DNA of 50,203 bases from Saccharomonospora azurea NA-128 (GCF_000231055.2 NZ_CM001466.1:1864122-1914324), one strand, 5' to 3'. Positions 24,852 to 33,231 are shown, counted from the stretch's first letter. Made by a program: numbers and translations. Notes: generated by a model not told the origin, from the sequence alone.

Positions 24852-25244
24852 TCAGGACCACTTTCCAGCATGATCGCTCCGACTTCCCGAGCGGGGATGC
24901 ACAGCCCCGCAGCCAGGCGGTCTCCAGGCAGTCAGGGAGCACGTGACGGCCGGAACCGGCGAGAAGCGATCCACTCGCCAACCGGGCGACGCGCCCGCGC
25001 CTGCGGCAGCGGCACTGCGGAAGGTCCGCCGGTAGGCGCCCTGAGGCACACCGACGGTGCGGGCGAAGTGGCGACGCAATGTCGTCGTCGTGCCGATGCC
25101 CGCGGCCTGCGCGATGGCGTCGATGCTGTCCTCGATGTTCTCCAGCAGCTCCTGGGCTCGGCGGACCCGCTGCGTCGACAGCCACTGCGACGGGCTGGCG
25201 CCGGTCACGGCCCTGAAGTGGACTTTCGACACCACAGTGGACAC
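24852..25244 (-). pseudogene. Remnant of an AraC-family (GlxA-like) regulator, C-terminal HTH only
   Basis: The frame encodes the AraC-type DNA-binding half (FRAVTGASPSQWLSTQRVRR, IDAIAQAAGIGTTTTLRRHF, VGVPQGAYRRTFR) starting in mid-domain. The DJ-1/PfpI-like N-terminal domain usual for GlxA regulators is absent, and upstream sequence is the GNAT gene. Homologous sequence ends near FRS, after which the frame continues without recognisable content. Just before 24840 a frame reads KVVLTFE-stop preceded by DHAGK in another frame, similar to the C-terminus of zinc-type dehydrogenases, so this interval may contain two decayed genes. Confidence 0.55.
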
Positions 25245-25260
25245 ACGACCCTGACGACGG

Positions 25261-25797
25261 CTATGGCGCCGTCAGAGCCCGCACGTAACGAACCTCCCTG
25301 AGCAGCGGTCCGTCCGCGATCCTGTCGACCTTGGCTGCGCCCTCTTCCGCCCAACCGGCGCGCTCGTAAAAGCGGCGCGCACGCGCATTGCCCTCCAAGA
25401 CCCACAGCGTGGCGCGCAGACAACCGCCCTCCCGGAGCACGGCCAGGGCCGAGGCATGCAAGCGCCGTCCCAACCCTCGACCCCACATCGCGGGGTCGAG
25501 GTAGAGGCTCTGCAGCTCACCGGTGCCCGCAGAAGCGTCCTCGTCCCGCGACGCGCTCACACACGCGAATCCCGTGACCGTCCCACCCTCGGTCACGACC
25601 ACGACGGGCGCCGCTGACTCCCCGGCGGTGAGCTGTCGCCGCCATGCGGCCTGCCGCTGCGCGATCGACAAGCCCGCCAGGAAGTCCGCGGGAAGCAGAC
25701 GGGCGTACGCGGCCCGCCACGACTCCACGTGGATCCGCCCGATCGCCTCCGCATCGGCGAGGCTCGCGAACCTGACCGCGACCGCAGCTGGCGCCAT
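25261..25797 (-). CDS. GNAT-family N-acetyltransferase
   Basis: A 178-residue acetyltransferase from ATG 25797. The acetyl-CoA loop is in LYLDPAMWGRGLGRRLHASA (RGLGRR, around residue 115), and the C-terminal VLEGNARARRFYERAGW motif is typical of the family. IHVESWRAAYARLLPADFL near the N-terminus is common in small GNATs of this subgroup. The substrate (amino acid, antibiotic or protein amine) is unknown. It stands alone between the symporter operon and the AraC remnant. Confidence 0.85.
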   Translation of the reverse strand: MAPAAVAVRFASLADAEAIGRIHVESWRAAYARLLPADFLAGLSIAQRQAAWRRQLTAGESAAPVVVVTEGGTVTGFACVSASRDEDASAGTGELQSLYLDPAMWGRGLGRRLHASALAVLREGGCLRATLWVLEGNARARRFYERAGWAEEGAAKVDRIADGPLLREVRYVRALTAP

Positions 25798-25900
25798 ACT
25801 CCCGACCTTCGCCCCTCTCGGCCGGGTCGGGCAAGCGGTTTCCGCAGTCACGCACCGACGGACCTCCGAGACCTGCCCCGAAAAAGCGGCAGGGCCACGG

Positions 25901-25926
25901 GAAAGTCCCCGTGGCCCCACTAGCCG
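25901..25926 (-). terminator. Terminator of the symporter operon
   Basis: GGGCCACGGG (25901-25910) and CCCGTGGCCC (25917-25926) form a perfect 10-bp stem with a 6-nt loop, 20 nt after the stop of the small transporter subunit. Confidence 0.7.
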
Positions 25927-25945
25927 CTGTCGTCACCGAAGGGTG

Positions 25946-26077
25946 CTAAACGACCGTCGTGCCGTCCTTACGCGCGCTCCTGTAGTCCTTGATCACGCCA
26001 CGCGTGAGCACGGCCAGGACGATGGCGGTGAGCAGTGGCCACACCATGATGTAAGCCGTCACGAGAATAGTTTCCAT
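25946..26077 (-). CDS. Putative transporter small subunit (43 residues)
   Basis: ATG 26077 follows AAGGA at 5-nt spacing. The product is one membrane helix (TILVTAYIMVWPLLTAIVLA) followed by a basic cytoplasmic tail (RGVIKDYRSARKDG). Proteins of this size and pattern accompany sodium:solute symporters in actinobacteria and proteobacteria and are annotated as putative transporter small subunits. It starts 32 nt after the symporter stop, so it is part of the same transcript. It is easily missed because of its length. Confidence 0.75.
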   Translation of the reverse strand: METILVTAYIMVWPLLTAIVLAVLTRGVIKDYRSARKDGTTVV

Positions 26078-26109
26078 GTTCCTTCCCTACTGTCCGGTCG
26101 GCGTCGAGG

Positions 26110-27774
26110 TCAGCGAGCTGCGACCGGGTCGTCGCCCTTCCCGATCATCTCCTTCTCCTCGTCCTGGAACGCCGTCACGCGCTCGTTGAGCAGTGCGAAG
26201 TCGTACCGCTCGGTGTTGCGCATGGTGACCAGCACGCACGTCACGGTGCTGGCACCGTAGGCGACCAGGGCGCCGAGCAGTGTCGGGTAGTCCCGCAGGA
26301 ACCCGAACACGAACGGAGCGAGGCCGACGATGGTGACCCCGGCGACGCCCAGTCCGACCTGCTTGCCGAAGAAGCCGAACGCCATCAGGCCGAACACGAC
26401 CGCGGCGCCGATCAGCGCGGCGAGCTCCATCACGATGCCGACGACACCGGTGAGGGGCAGCCACTCGAAGCGCGACACGAGGAAGAACGCCACACCGACG
26501 AGCGCGGCCGAGGTGAACGCGGCGTTGCTGATCCGGTCCCAGAAGCAGCTGACGATGACCGGGAACACCAGCGCGCCCCACAGGCCACCCATGAACACGA
26601 GCAGTCCCAGGATGTCGAACTTCGTCATGGCGATCATGACGCCCATCGCCGTGGCGCCCACCATCGTCAACCGGCCGATGAGGAGCATCGTCTCCGGCTT
26701 CACCTTGCGCTTGGCCAGGTTCCGTCCGTAGATGTCGGTCATCACCAGCGACGACAGCGCCGCGAGGTCGGAGTCCGCAGTGGACGACAGCGAACCGATC
26801 ACCAGGATGAACAGCAGGGCGATCATCGCCGCGGGCAGGTACTCGGAGGCCGTCTGCGGGATGATGTTGTTCATGTCGCCGTTCAACGGCTCCAGCCCGA
26901 CCATCAGGGCCACCAGGCCGATCATGCCCAGGCCGATCACGGTACCGCCGTAGCCGAGGGTCGCCGTGAGGAACGTGGCCTTGATCTTGTCCTGACGCAC
27001 CGCGAAGAGACGCTGCGCGATGGTCTGGTTACCGACCGCGTAGGCGAGGACGGCCGCCAGGTACGGGGCACCCTGCTCCAGGAACGCCGTGCCGGAGAAG
27101 AAGTTCGCCTGCTCGTCGGTGATCCTCAGCAGCCCCTCGTCGACGAGGTCCGTACCGCCGGCAGCGAAGAAGACCATGGGGATGATGATCGCCGCGGCCA
27201 CCATCATGGCCACGAGCTGGGCGAAGTCGGTGAGCACCGAAGCGCGGAAGCCCGACCACAGCGTGTAGGCGAGCACACCGACAGCCACCGCCAGCACACC
27301 GTGCACGAAGTCGAACGGCGTGAGGATCTCCACCAGCGCACCCGCGGCGGTGAAGTTCGCCGTCAGGCTGATGACGCTACCCGCGATGTTGGAGAACGCG
27401 AGAATCAGCTGGCTGGACTTCCCGTGCCGGGCCCGCATCATCTCGGCCAGCGTGTGCGCGCGGGGCGCGAGCTCACGGAACCGCCGACCGAAGGGATAGA
27501 TGCAGAGGATCATGAGCGCGCCCCACAGACCGTAGTGGATGGGGCCCGACAGACCGTACGTGTAGCCGGACGTGGCGCTGGCGTAGAACGATGCCGCCCA
27601 CACCCAGGTGGCCGTCATGCTCGCAGCCGAGATCCCGAACCCCACAGCGTTGTTCGAGACCATGAACCCGTCGACGTTCTCTTTCTTCTCTCGAATAGTC
27701 AGAGTGAGAAGATAAGTCAAACCATAGAATCCGACCAATAAGAGAACGGTAGTTGTTGCACTAAGCTGAAACAA
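26110..27774 (-). CDS. Sodium:solute symporter family permease
   Basis: A 554-residue protein with about 13 hydrophobic segments. TTG 27774 is the start, with GGAGAG 6 nt upstream; no closer ATG fits the N-terminal helix (QLSATTTVLLLVGFYGLTYL). SSS-family landmarks include the TM1-TM3 region ENVDGFMVSNNAVGFGISAA and TATWVWAASFYASATSGYTY, and the LFILVIGSLSSTADSDLAAL stretch of TM8 where sodium binds. The overall pattern is near urea/monocarboxylate-type members, but the solute is not predictable. The partner gene downstream encodes a 43-residue subunit. Confidence 0.85.
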   Translation of the reverse strand: MFQLSATTTVLLLVGFYGLTYLLTLTIREKKENVDGFMVSNNAVGFGISAASMTATWVWAASFYASATSGYTYGLSGPIHYGLWGALMILCIYPFGRRFRELAPRAHTLAEMMRARHGKSSQLILAFSNIAGSVISLTANFTAAGALVEILTPFDFVHGVLAVAVGVLAYTLWSGFRASVLTDFAQLVAMMVAAAIIIPMVFFAAGGTDLVDEGLLRITDEQANFFSGTAFLEQGAPYLAAVLAYAVGNQTIAQRLFAVRQDKIKATFLTATLGYGGTVIGLGMIGLVALMVGLEPLNGDMNNIIPQTASEYLPAAMIALLFILVIGSLSSTADSDLAALSSLVMTDIYGRNLAKRKVKPETMLLIGRLTMVGATAMGVMIAMTKFDILGLLVFMGGLWGALVFPVIVSCFWDRISNAAFTSAALVGVAFFLVSRFEWLPLTGVVGIVMELAALIGAAVVFGLMAFGFFGKQVGLGVAGVTIVGLAPFVFGFLRDYPTLLGALVAYGASTVTCVLVTMRNTERYDFALLNERVTAFQDEEKEMIGKGDDPVAAR

Positions 27775-27897
27775 CTAAACTCTCCATGACCTTTTTGTTT
27801 GTAATTCCCTCCTTTTCGGGAGGGCGGGCGAAGAACTGTCTTAGTTTACTTTCGGACATTTTGGAACCGGTTAGTAACAGAGACCACACATTTGGCG

Positions 27898-27911
27898 GTG
27901 ATGCAGATCAC
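27898..27911. promoter_or_regulatory. CRP-like site upstream of the symporter
   Basis: GTGATGCAGATCAC fits the CRP/GlxR half-site pattern GTGA-N6-TCAC with perfect arms. It lies about 125 bp upstream of the symporter start. Cyclic-AMP-type control of carbon-source uptake would be consistent, but this is sequence resemblance only. Between it and the gene, a short hairpin (CCCTCC 27807-27812 with GGAGGG 27819-27824) occurs in the leader. Confidence 0.4.
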
Positions 27912-28363
27912 GGAGAGGAAACAATTCGCCTGTCGAAACCGCTGCGTCAACACGTCGAACGCCTGCCATAGCCGCAGATAGGAGCGCTCCGCCGCGCCCC
28001 ATCTCCGACGGCCCCCCAGTGCTACTGTGACTAGCATCATCTTGACACGACTACACCGTCGTGTTGGTCAGCGAGAGAAATCGTGGACCACACCACGTTC
28101 TCGCCGACGGAAAAATCCGTAGGAAAATCGACGGCGGCCGGTACTGACCACCCACCAATCCAGCCCGACGGCGACAGTAGAATCGGCACTACCAGGCGAG
28201 ACTCGAGTGGGATCGCGGCCTGCGGAGCTCGATATTTCGACGCCGCCGCGCGGCGAATCCCGGTCGGAATCAGTGGGCTCGTTCTGCCTCGCAGAAATCG
28301 ACACCACGCGGTCCGGACACACTCGAAAGGACTGGTCGAACCAGTCGGGGTGGCCGAATCAGC
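27912..28363. other. Intergenic region without supported gene
   Basis: This stretch separates the symporter promoter from the 3' end of the dioxygenase gene. Short open frames on both strands have no recognisable product and weak codon bias. A TTGACA hexamer at ~28043 on the plus strand could be a -35 element, but no convincing downstream gene follows. Confidence 0.4.
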
Positions 28364-29167
28364 TCAGTGCCACGTCGGAGGAGAGGTCCGACCGGTCACG
28401 CCCGGTCGTCGCGCAGGGCGAGGGGCCATGGCGCGCTCGACCGCGTTCGGCTCGGCGGCGTACGGGTCGAGTGCCCCGACCGGCACCAGCGGTGGTTGAG
28501 CCATGAACCGCGGCGTGCGTCCACGATGGGGCTGGGCGCCGTGCACGAGGAAGGGGTGGCACACGTACACGTCGCCGACCGTGCCCGTCGCGAGCGCGAC
28601 GGGGCGGTGTGCGGACGCCTCCACGGCGTCGTGGCACAGCGACAGCCACTTGCGCCCGTCGTCACCAGCGGGTTCAAGCAACGGAGGCACGTCGAGATGC
28701 GAGCCGACCCGGATGCGCGTCGGCGCGTCGTCCGGGCCGACCTCGGAGAACAGGAACAGCAGGAGCAGCGCACGGCCCTGCGAACGGTGGTCGAGCCAGA
28801 ACTCGCCGTTCGGCCCGGCGTAGCCGGCCTCCACGTGCCACCCGGCGTCCCCCGGGTCCTCGTCGCTCGGGAACCGCACGGGGAACGTGCCCAGACCGCC
28901 GAGCGGCTGCCACCGGCCCACGCCCACGAGCGCGTCGAACGCCTCGTGCAGCGTGGGCGTGGTGGCGGCTTCACGGAACGGCGGTGTGGAGAAGCCACCC
29001 AGTCGGACCACGGGCTGCGTCCACGTGGCCGGGTCCGTGCGTGAGCAACCCGTGGCGTCCCACAGTTCCCGCACGCATCGCTCGCCGATGTCGACGGGGA
29101 ACGCCCCGTCGAGCTTCACGAACCCGTCCCGGACGAACTGCTCGACCTGCTCGGTACGCAACGCCAT
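28364..29167 (-). CDS. Phytanoyl-CoA dioxygenase (PhyH) family protein
   Basis: A 267-residue Fe(II)/2-oxoglutarate-type oxygenase. The metal-site region reads GWHVEAGYAGPNGEFWLDHR; the usual HxD motif is HxE here (H111, E113). The distal His is in CHPFLVHGAQPHRGRTPRFM (H209), with Arg residues shortly after for 2-oxoglutarate binding. The double-stranded beta-helix core is otherwise complete. Family members hydroxylate lipids, small molecules or natural products. No biosynthetic neighbours hint at a substrate. The C-terminus is Pro/Arg-rich and probably disordered. Confidence 0.75.
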   Translation of the reverse strand: MALRTEQVEQFVRDGFVKLDGAFPVDIGERCVRELWDATGCSRTDPATWTQPVVRLGGFSTPPFREAATTPTLHEAFDALVGVGRWQPLGGLGTFPVRFPSDEDPGDAGWHVEAGYAGPNGEFWLDHRSQGRALLLLFLFSEVGPDDAPTRIRVGSHLDVPPLLEPAGDDGRKWLSLCHDAVEASAHRPVALATGTVGDVYVCHPFLVHGAQPHRGRTPRFMAQPPLVPVGALDPYAAEPNAVERAMAPRPARRPGVTGRTSPPTWH

Positions 29168-29238
29168 CCACCGGCCTCCTCACAACAGGCGACCAGCGTG
29201 GCAAGGGCGTCTTGGCGGGAACAAGCGGTTTTACGGGC

Positions 29239-29280
29239 GTACGGGAAGTACGAACACGCGTGCGCAGAGCGCGGACACGG
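29239..29280 (-). repeat. Copy B of the dispersed ~21-bp-unit repeat
   Basis: Read on the minus strand it contains CGTGTCCGCGCTCTGCGCAC followed by CGTGTTCGTACTTCCCGTAC, matching copy A unit for unit. It begins 14 nt after the stop of the oxidoreductase gene at 29294 and has the same orientation as that gene. Confidence 0.7.
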
Positions 29281-29293
29281 TGTGGCAGTGGGG

Positions 29294-30217
29294 TCAGGCG
29301 ACCGACAGGACGATCTTGCCTCGGGTGCGGCCCTCCATGCTCAGGCGCCAGGCCTCGGCCGCCTGCTCCAGCGGCAGCACGCGGTCGACGAACACGCGCA
29401 GCTCGCCCGCGTCCGCCAGCCGCGCCAGCTCGGTGAGGTCGGCGGCGTTCGGCCGCACCCACATGGTCGCGCCTCCGAGTTCCTCGGCTCGCGGATCCAC
29501 CACCGATACCAGGCGCGAGAAATCCGACAGCACCTCCCGCGAGGCGTCGATCGACTCGCCACCCACACAGTCGACCACGGCGTCCACCCCGTTCGGCACA
29601 AGTGACCGCACGCGCTCGACGAGACCCTCGCCGTAGCTCACCGGCTCGGCGCCGAGTTCCCGCAGGAAGTCGTGGTTGCGTTCCGAGGCCGTACCGATCA
29701 CGCGGGCGCCGCGGAGCACCGCCAGCTGCGTGGCGAACGCGCCGACGCCACCGGCGGCCGCGTGCACGAGCACCGTCTCCCCCTCGCCGACCCGGACGCG
29801 GTCGAGACACTGGTAGGCGGTGAGCCCTGCCAGCGGCAGCCCGGCCGCCTCGGTCCAGTCGAGCGCGGCGGGCTTGCGTGCGATCAACCGCACGTTGGCC
29901 GCGACGAGCTCGGCGTACGTCCCGTTCTGGACCCAGTCCTTGCGCACGTAGCCGATGACCTCGTCACCGACCTCGTAGTCGTACACGTCGAGTCCGACGG
30001 CCTCCACGACTCCCGACACGTCCCACCCCGGGGTGATGGGGAACTGCGTCTCCATCATCGCGTCGAGGTATCCGGCGCCGAGTTTCCAGTCCACGGGATT
30101 GACCCCCGCCGCCTTGACCCGGATGAGGACCTCACCGGGCGCCACCTTCGGGTCGGGCCGCTCGCCCAGGGTCAACACCTCGGGGCCGCCGTACTGCTCT
30201 TGAATGATCGCTCGCAT
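29294..30217 (-). CDS. NADP-dependent quinone oxidoreductase-like alcohol dehydrogenase (MDR family)
   Basis: A 307-residue medium-chain dehydrogenase/reductase from ATG 30217. It has a GroES-like N-terminal domain (APGEVLIRVKAAGVNPVDWK, TPGWDVSGVV) and a Rossmann domain with VLVHAAAGGVGAFATQLAVL. It lacks the structural-zinc cysteines and the catalytic zinc ligands of true zinc ADHs, so it belongs to the quinone-reductase-like branch, which reduces enones or quinones with NADPH. It starts 29 nt after the cysteine desulfurase gene and may be cotranscribed; a functional link is not obvious. Confidence 0.85.
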   Translation of the reverse strand: MRAIIQEQYGGPEVLTLGERPDPKVAPGEVLIRVKAAGVNPVDWKLGAGYLDAMMETQFPITPGWDVSGVVEAVGLDVYDYEVGDEVIGYVRKDWVQNGTYAELVAANVRLIARKPAALDWTEAAGLPLAGLTAYQCLDRVRVGEGETVLVHAAAGGVGAFATQLAVLRGARVIGTASERNHDFLRELGAEPVSYGEGLVERVRSLVPNGVDAVVDCVGGESIDASREVLSDFSRLVSVVDPRAEELGGATMWVRPNAADLTELARLADAGELRVFVDRVLPLEQAAEAWRLSMEGRTRGKIVLSVA

Positions 30218-30246
30218 GTCCGCGGCAACACCGCGGCGCGACGGGT

Positions 30247-31446
30247 CTATTCCAGCGCGCGGTGCGCAGGCCCGGAGTGGGTGACGACTGCTCCATGCCC
30301 GGCGGCGGTGATCAGCTCGGCCGCGCGGTCGACGTCCTCCTCCGTGCTCCACCGGCCCAGCGACAGTCGCAGTGCCGCCAGGCTCCGCTCGGCGGGCAGG
30401 CCCATCGCGGTGAGCACCGGCGACGGCATGTCTCGGCCGCTGTGGCAGGCCGAGCCGGTCGAGGTCGCCACCTCCGGGATCGCGGCGAGCAGCTCGTGGG
30501 CGCGCACGCCGTCGACGCTGACGTTCAGGGTGTTCGGCAGCCGCGACGTCGGCGGCCCGTTGAGCCGCACCCGTTCCCCCAGCCCCGCACGGAGCCGCGC
30601 GTGGAGGCGGTCCCGCAGCGTGCGGACGCGCTGGTGTTCGCCGGCCACGAGGGCGTCCGCCGCGAGCCGCGCGGCGGTCCCGAGGGCCACGGCGTAGGCG
30701 ACGTTCTCGGTCCCGGCCCGCAGGCCGTGCTCCTGCCCGCCGCCGTGGACCAGCGGCTCCAGTCGCACACCCGGCCGGACGTAGAGGGCGCCGACGCCCT
30801 TCGGCGCGTACATCTTGTGGCCCACCACGGTGAGCAGGTCCACGTCGAGCGCGGTCACGTCGACCGGCAGTTTCCCCACCGCCTGGGCGGCGTCGCAGTG
30901 GAACACCGCGTCGTGCTCGTGGGTGACGCGGGCCAGCTCGGGGATCGGTTGCAATGCACCAGTCTCGTTGTTCGCCGCCATGATCGACACCAGCACCGTG
31001 CGCGGGGTGAACGCGGCGGCCAGTGCGGCCGGGTCGACCAGGCCGTCCCCGTCGACGGGTAGGTAGGTCACGTCGACGCCGTGGCGGCTCGCGAGCGCCC
31101 GGCAGGACTCCAGCACGGCGGGATGCTCGGTGCGCTGCGTGATCACGTGTGGCCAGCCGGTCCGCGCAGCGAGCGTGGCTCCCCGTATGGCCAGCGCGTT
31201 CGCCTCGGAACCCGACCCGGTGAACACGATGCGGTCGGCCGACGTCCCGATCAGCGCGGCCACCCGGGCGCGCGCGTGGTCCAGCGCCCCACGCGCCTCG
31301 GTGCCGTAGCGGTGAGCGCTGGACGGATTGCCGAACGCGCTGGTCAGGTAGGGCAGAACAGCGTCGGCTACAGCCGGGTCGACCGGCGTGGTGGCGTTGT
31401 AGTCGAGGTAGATCGGCCCGTCGACGAGCCCGCCGGGGACGGCCAC
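30247..31446 (-). CDS. Cysteine desulfurase (NifS/IscS class V aminotransferase)
   Basis: A 399-residue PLP enzyme from GTG 31446 with GGAAGG upstream. IYLDYNATTPVDPAV opens the protein; AANNETGALQPI, HCDAAQAVGK and the Schiff-base Lys in VVGHKMYAPKGVG follow; the persulfide-forming Cys is in TSTGSACHSGRDMP. It removes sulfur from L-cysteine to form a persulfide for Fe-S clusters or thio-modification. No iscU, sufE or mnmA gene is adjacent, so the recipient is unknown. The ACHSG loop resembles NifS/IscS (group I) rather than SufS. Confidence 0.88.
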   Translation of the reverse strand: MAVPGGLVDGPIYLDYNATTPVDPAVADAVLPYLTSAFGNPSSAHRYGTEARGALDHARARVAALIGTSADRIVFTGSGSEANALAIRGATLAARTGWPHVITQRTEHPAVLESCRALASRHGVDVTYLPVDGDGLVDPAALAAAFTPRTVLVSIMAANNETGALQPIPELARVTHEHDAVFHCDAAQAVGKLPVDVTALDVDLLTVVGHKMYAPKGVGALYVRPGVRLEPLVHGGGQEHGLRAGTENVAYAVALGTAARLAADALVAGEHQRVRTLRDRLHARLRAGLGERVRLNGPPTSRLPNTLNVSVDGVRAHELLAAIPEVATSTGSACHSGRDMPSPVLTAMGLPAERSLAALRLSLGRWSTEEDVDRAAELITAAGHGAVVTHSGPAHRALE

Positions 31447-31622
31447 GGCACACCTTCCTTCCCGTCGGCCTCTCCCGCCGTTATAGCGCGGCGGGGGCCA
31501 GGGCGCGCGCCGAGCGAGTCAGAGCGGCGAGCGGCTCCCCAGCGAAGGGTCGAGGGGCCAATCAGTGCTTTAACCTGCTCGGACGCTTTCAAAGCAACCT
31601 TCGACGTGGCTACTCTCCGAAC

Positions 31623-32021
31623 ATGGCCGATGGCGCGGAAGCAAGGAAGCTGGCCGCGGGCGGTTACGCCGCCCTCCCGATCGCAGACATCCGAAAGATC
31701 GCCGCCGACCAACGTCGTCGATTCGCCGGCAAGGCCATGCGGATCGGCGACAACGACACCGTGCATGCCGTGCGCCTGCGCACCTGGGTTCACGGCGAGC
31801 GCATTCCCGCACCAGCCTGCCATATCGGCACGGACACCACGGACGTCAGCGGCGAGCGGACGCCTGTCTCGGACCAACCCGTCAACTGCAAACGCTGCCT
31901 CTCCTACAAGGTCGCTAGGGAAGAGGGAGAGCCCTACCGCCCGCGCCTCGCGCAGATCGGCCTCTGGCCCGACGGGGAAGACCACGAGCTACCAGCATGG
32001 CCGCCATCTGAGAACGAGTAA
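31623..32021 (+). CDS. Hypothetical protein with possible zinc-binding cysteines
   Basis: A 132-residue protein from ATG 31623. No ribosome-binding site is seen, but TACTCT at 31611-31616 lies 6 nt before the ATG and fits a leaderless promoter. The C-terminal half contains ACHIGTD, then VNCKRCLSYK, a Cys/His-Cys-x2-Cys arrangement found in small actinomycete zinc-binding proteins that have a HxxxxxPACH-like context. The N-terminus is helical and basic (IRKIAADQRRRFAGKAMRIG). The family was not recognised with certainty. Confidence 0.55.
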   Translation: MADGAEARKLAAGGYAALPIADIRKIAADQRRRFAGKAMRIGDNDTVHAVRLRTWVHGERIPAPACHIGTDTTDVSGERTPVSDQPVNCKRCLSYKVAREEGEPYRPRLAQIGLWPDGEDHELPAWPPSENE

Positions 32022-32088
32022 GCACGACGACTCCTCGTACGCCGCCCCGTCTGCCGGAATACCCTGTGAACCCCGGCGTTACAGTAGT

Positions 32089-32106
32089 TAGTTGACAGGA
32101 CAACTA
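32089..32106. promoter_or_regulatory. Inverted repeat before the luciferase-like monooxygenase (MarR-type operator candidate)
   Basis: TAGTTGACAGGACAACTA has perfect 6-bp arms (TAGTTG/CAACTA) around a 6-nt centre, ending 19 nt before the ATG at 32126. The spacing and TAGTTG arms resemble MarR-family operators. No MarR gene is next to it. Confidence 0.5.
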
Positions 32107-32125
32107 CTTGGGCGTGGTGACATTC

Positions 32126-33229
32126 ATGCAGTTCGGCATCTTCACCGTCGGCGACGTGACGACCGACCCCACCACGGGGCGGACACCGACCGAACACGAA
32201 CGGATCAAGGCGATCCTGCGCATCGCCATCAAGGCGGAAGAGGTCGGCCTCGACGTCTTCGCCACGGGCGAGCACCACAACCCGCCCTTCGTGCCCTCGT
32301 CGCCGACCACGATGCTCGGCTACATCGCCGCGCGCACCGAGCGCCTGATCCTCTCCACGTCGACCACGCTGATCACCACGAACGACCCGGTGAAGATCGC
32401 CGAGGACTTCGCGATGCTGCAGCACATCGCCGACGGTCGTGTGGACGTCATGATGGGCCGCGGCAACACGCCGCCGGTGTACCCGTGGTTCGGGCAGGAC
32501 ATCCGCCAGGGCATCCCGCTGGCCGTCGAGAACTACGCGCTGCTGCACGAGTTGTGGCGCAAGGACGTCGTCGACTGGCAGGGCCGGTTCCGCACGCCGT
32601 TGCAGGGCTTCACCTCCACGCCGCGTCCGCTCGACGGGGTGCCGCCGTTCGTGTGGCACGGGTCGATCCGCAGCCCGCAGATCGCCGAGCAGGCCGCCTA
32701 CTACGGTGACGGCTTCTTCCACAACAACATCTTCTGGCCCGCCGACCACACCAAGCGGATGGTCGCCCTGTACCGCGAGCGGTACGCCCACTACGGCCAC
32801 GGTGAGCCGCACCAGGCGATCGTGGGCCTGGGTGGGCAGGTGTTCATGCGCAAGAACTCGCAGGACGCCGTGCGCGAGTTCCGCCCGTACTTCGACCACG
32901 CCCCCGTCTACGGTGGCGGGCCGTCGCTGGAGGACTTCACCGAGCAGACGCCGCTCACCGTCGGCAGCCCCCAGCAGGTCATCGACCGCACCCTGACCTT
33001 CCGCGAGTACGCGGGCGACTACCAGCGGCAGCTGTTCCTCATGGACCACGCGGGACTCCCGCTGAAGACCGTGCTGGAGCAGCTCGACATGCTCGGCGAG
33101 ATCGTGCCGGTGCTGCGCAAGGAGTTCGCCGCGCTGCGGGCGCCGGGCGTGCCGGACGCGCCCACCCACGACTCCCTGCGGGCGGCGAAGCAGCAGTCCA
33201 CCGACGGCACCGCCGACACCGAGAGGTGA
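32126..33229 (+). CDS. LLM-class flavin-dependent oxidoreductase (CE1758-type)
   Basis: A 367-residue bacterial-luciferase-fold monooxygenase. ATG 32126 gives the standard MQFGIFTVGDV first strand; upstream in-frame TTG/GTG codons would add unrelated residues. FATGEHHNPPFVPSSPTTML and MMGRGNTPPVYPWFGQD are characteristic of the subgroup that occurs with a dedicated FMN reductase. Reduced FMN from the following gene would let it oxygenate an unidentified substrate. The pairing with the next ORF at 2-nt spacing matches the CE1758/CE1759 two-component family known in actinobacteria. Confidence 0.82.
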   Translation: MQFGIFTVGDVTTDPTTGRTPTEHERIKAILRIAIKAEEVGLDVFATGEHHNPPFVPSSPTTMLGYIAARTERLILSTSTTLITTNDPVKIAEDFAMLQHIADGRVDVMMGRGNTPPVYPWFGQDIRQGIPLAVENYALLHELWRKDVVDWQGRFRTPLQGFTSTPRPLDGVPPFVWHGSIRSPQIAEQAAYYGDGFFHNNIFWPADHTKRMVALYRERYAHYGHGEPHQAIVGLGGQVFMRKNSQDAVREFRPYFDHAPVYGGGPSLEDFTEQTPLTVGSPQQVIDRTLTFREYAGDYQRQLFLMDHAGLPLKTVLEQLDMLGEIVPVLRKEFAALRAPGVPDAPTHDSLRAAKQQSTDGTADTER

Positions 33230-33231
33230 CC

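Noticed and set aside
28083-28499. Open frame across the 28.1-28.5 kb intergenic region
   Set aside because: It runs into the antisense of the dioxygenase gene, lacks a ribosome-binding site and has no recognisable content.
30219-30236. CCGCGG-caaca-CCGCGG repeat between the desulfurase and oxidoreductase genes
   Set aside because: Short and GC-only; too weak to call an attenuator or terminator in this base composition.
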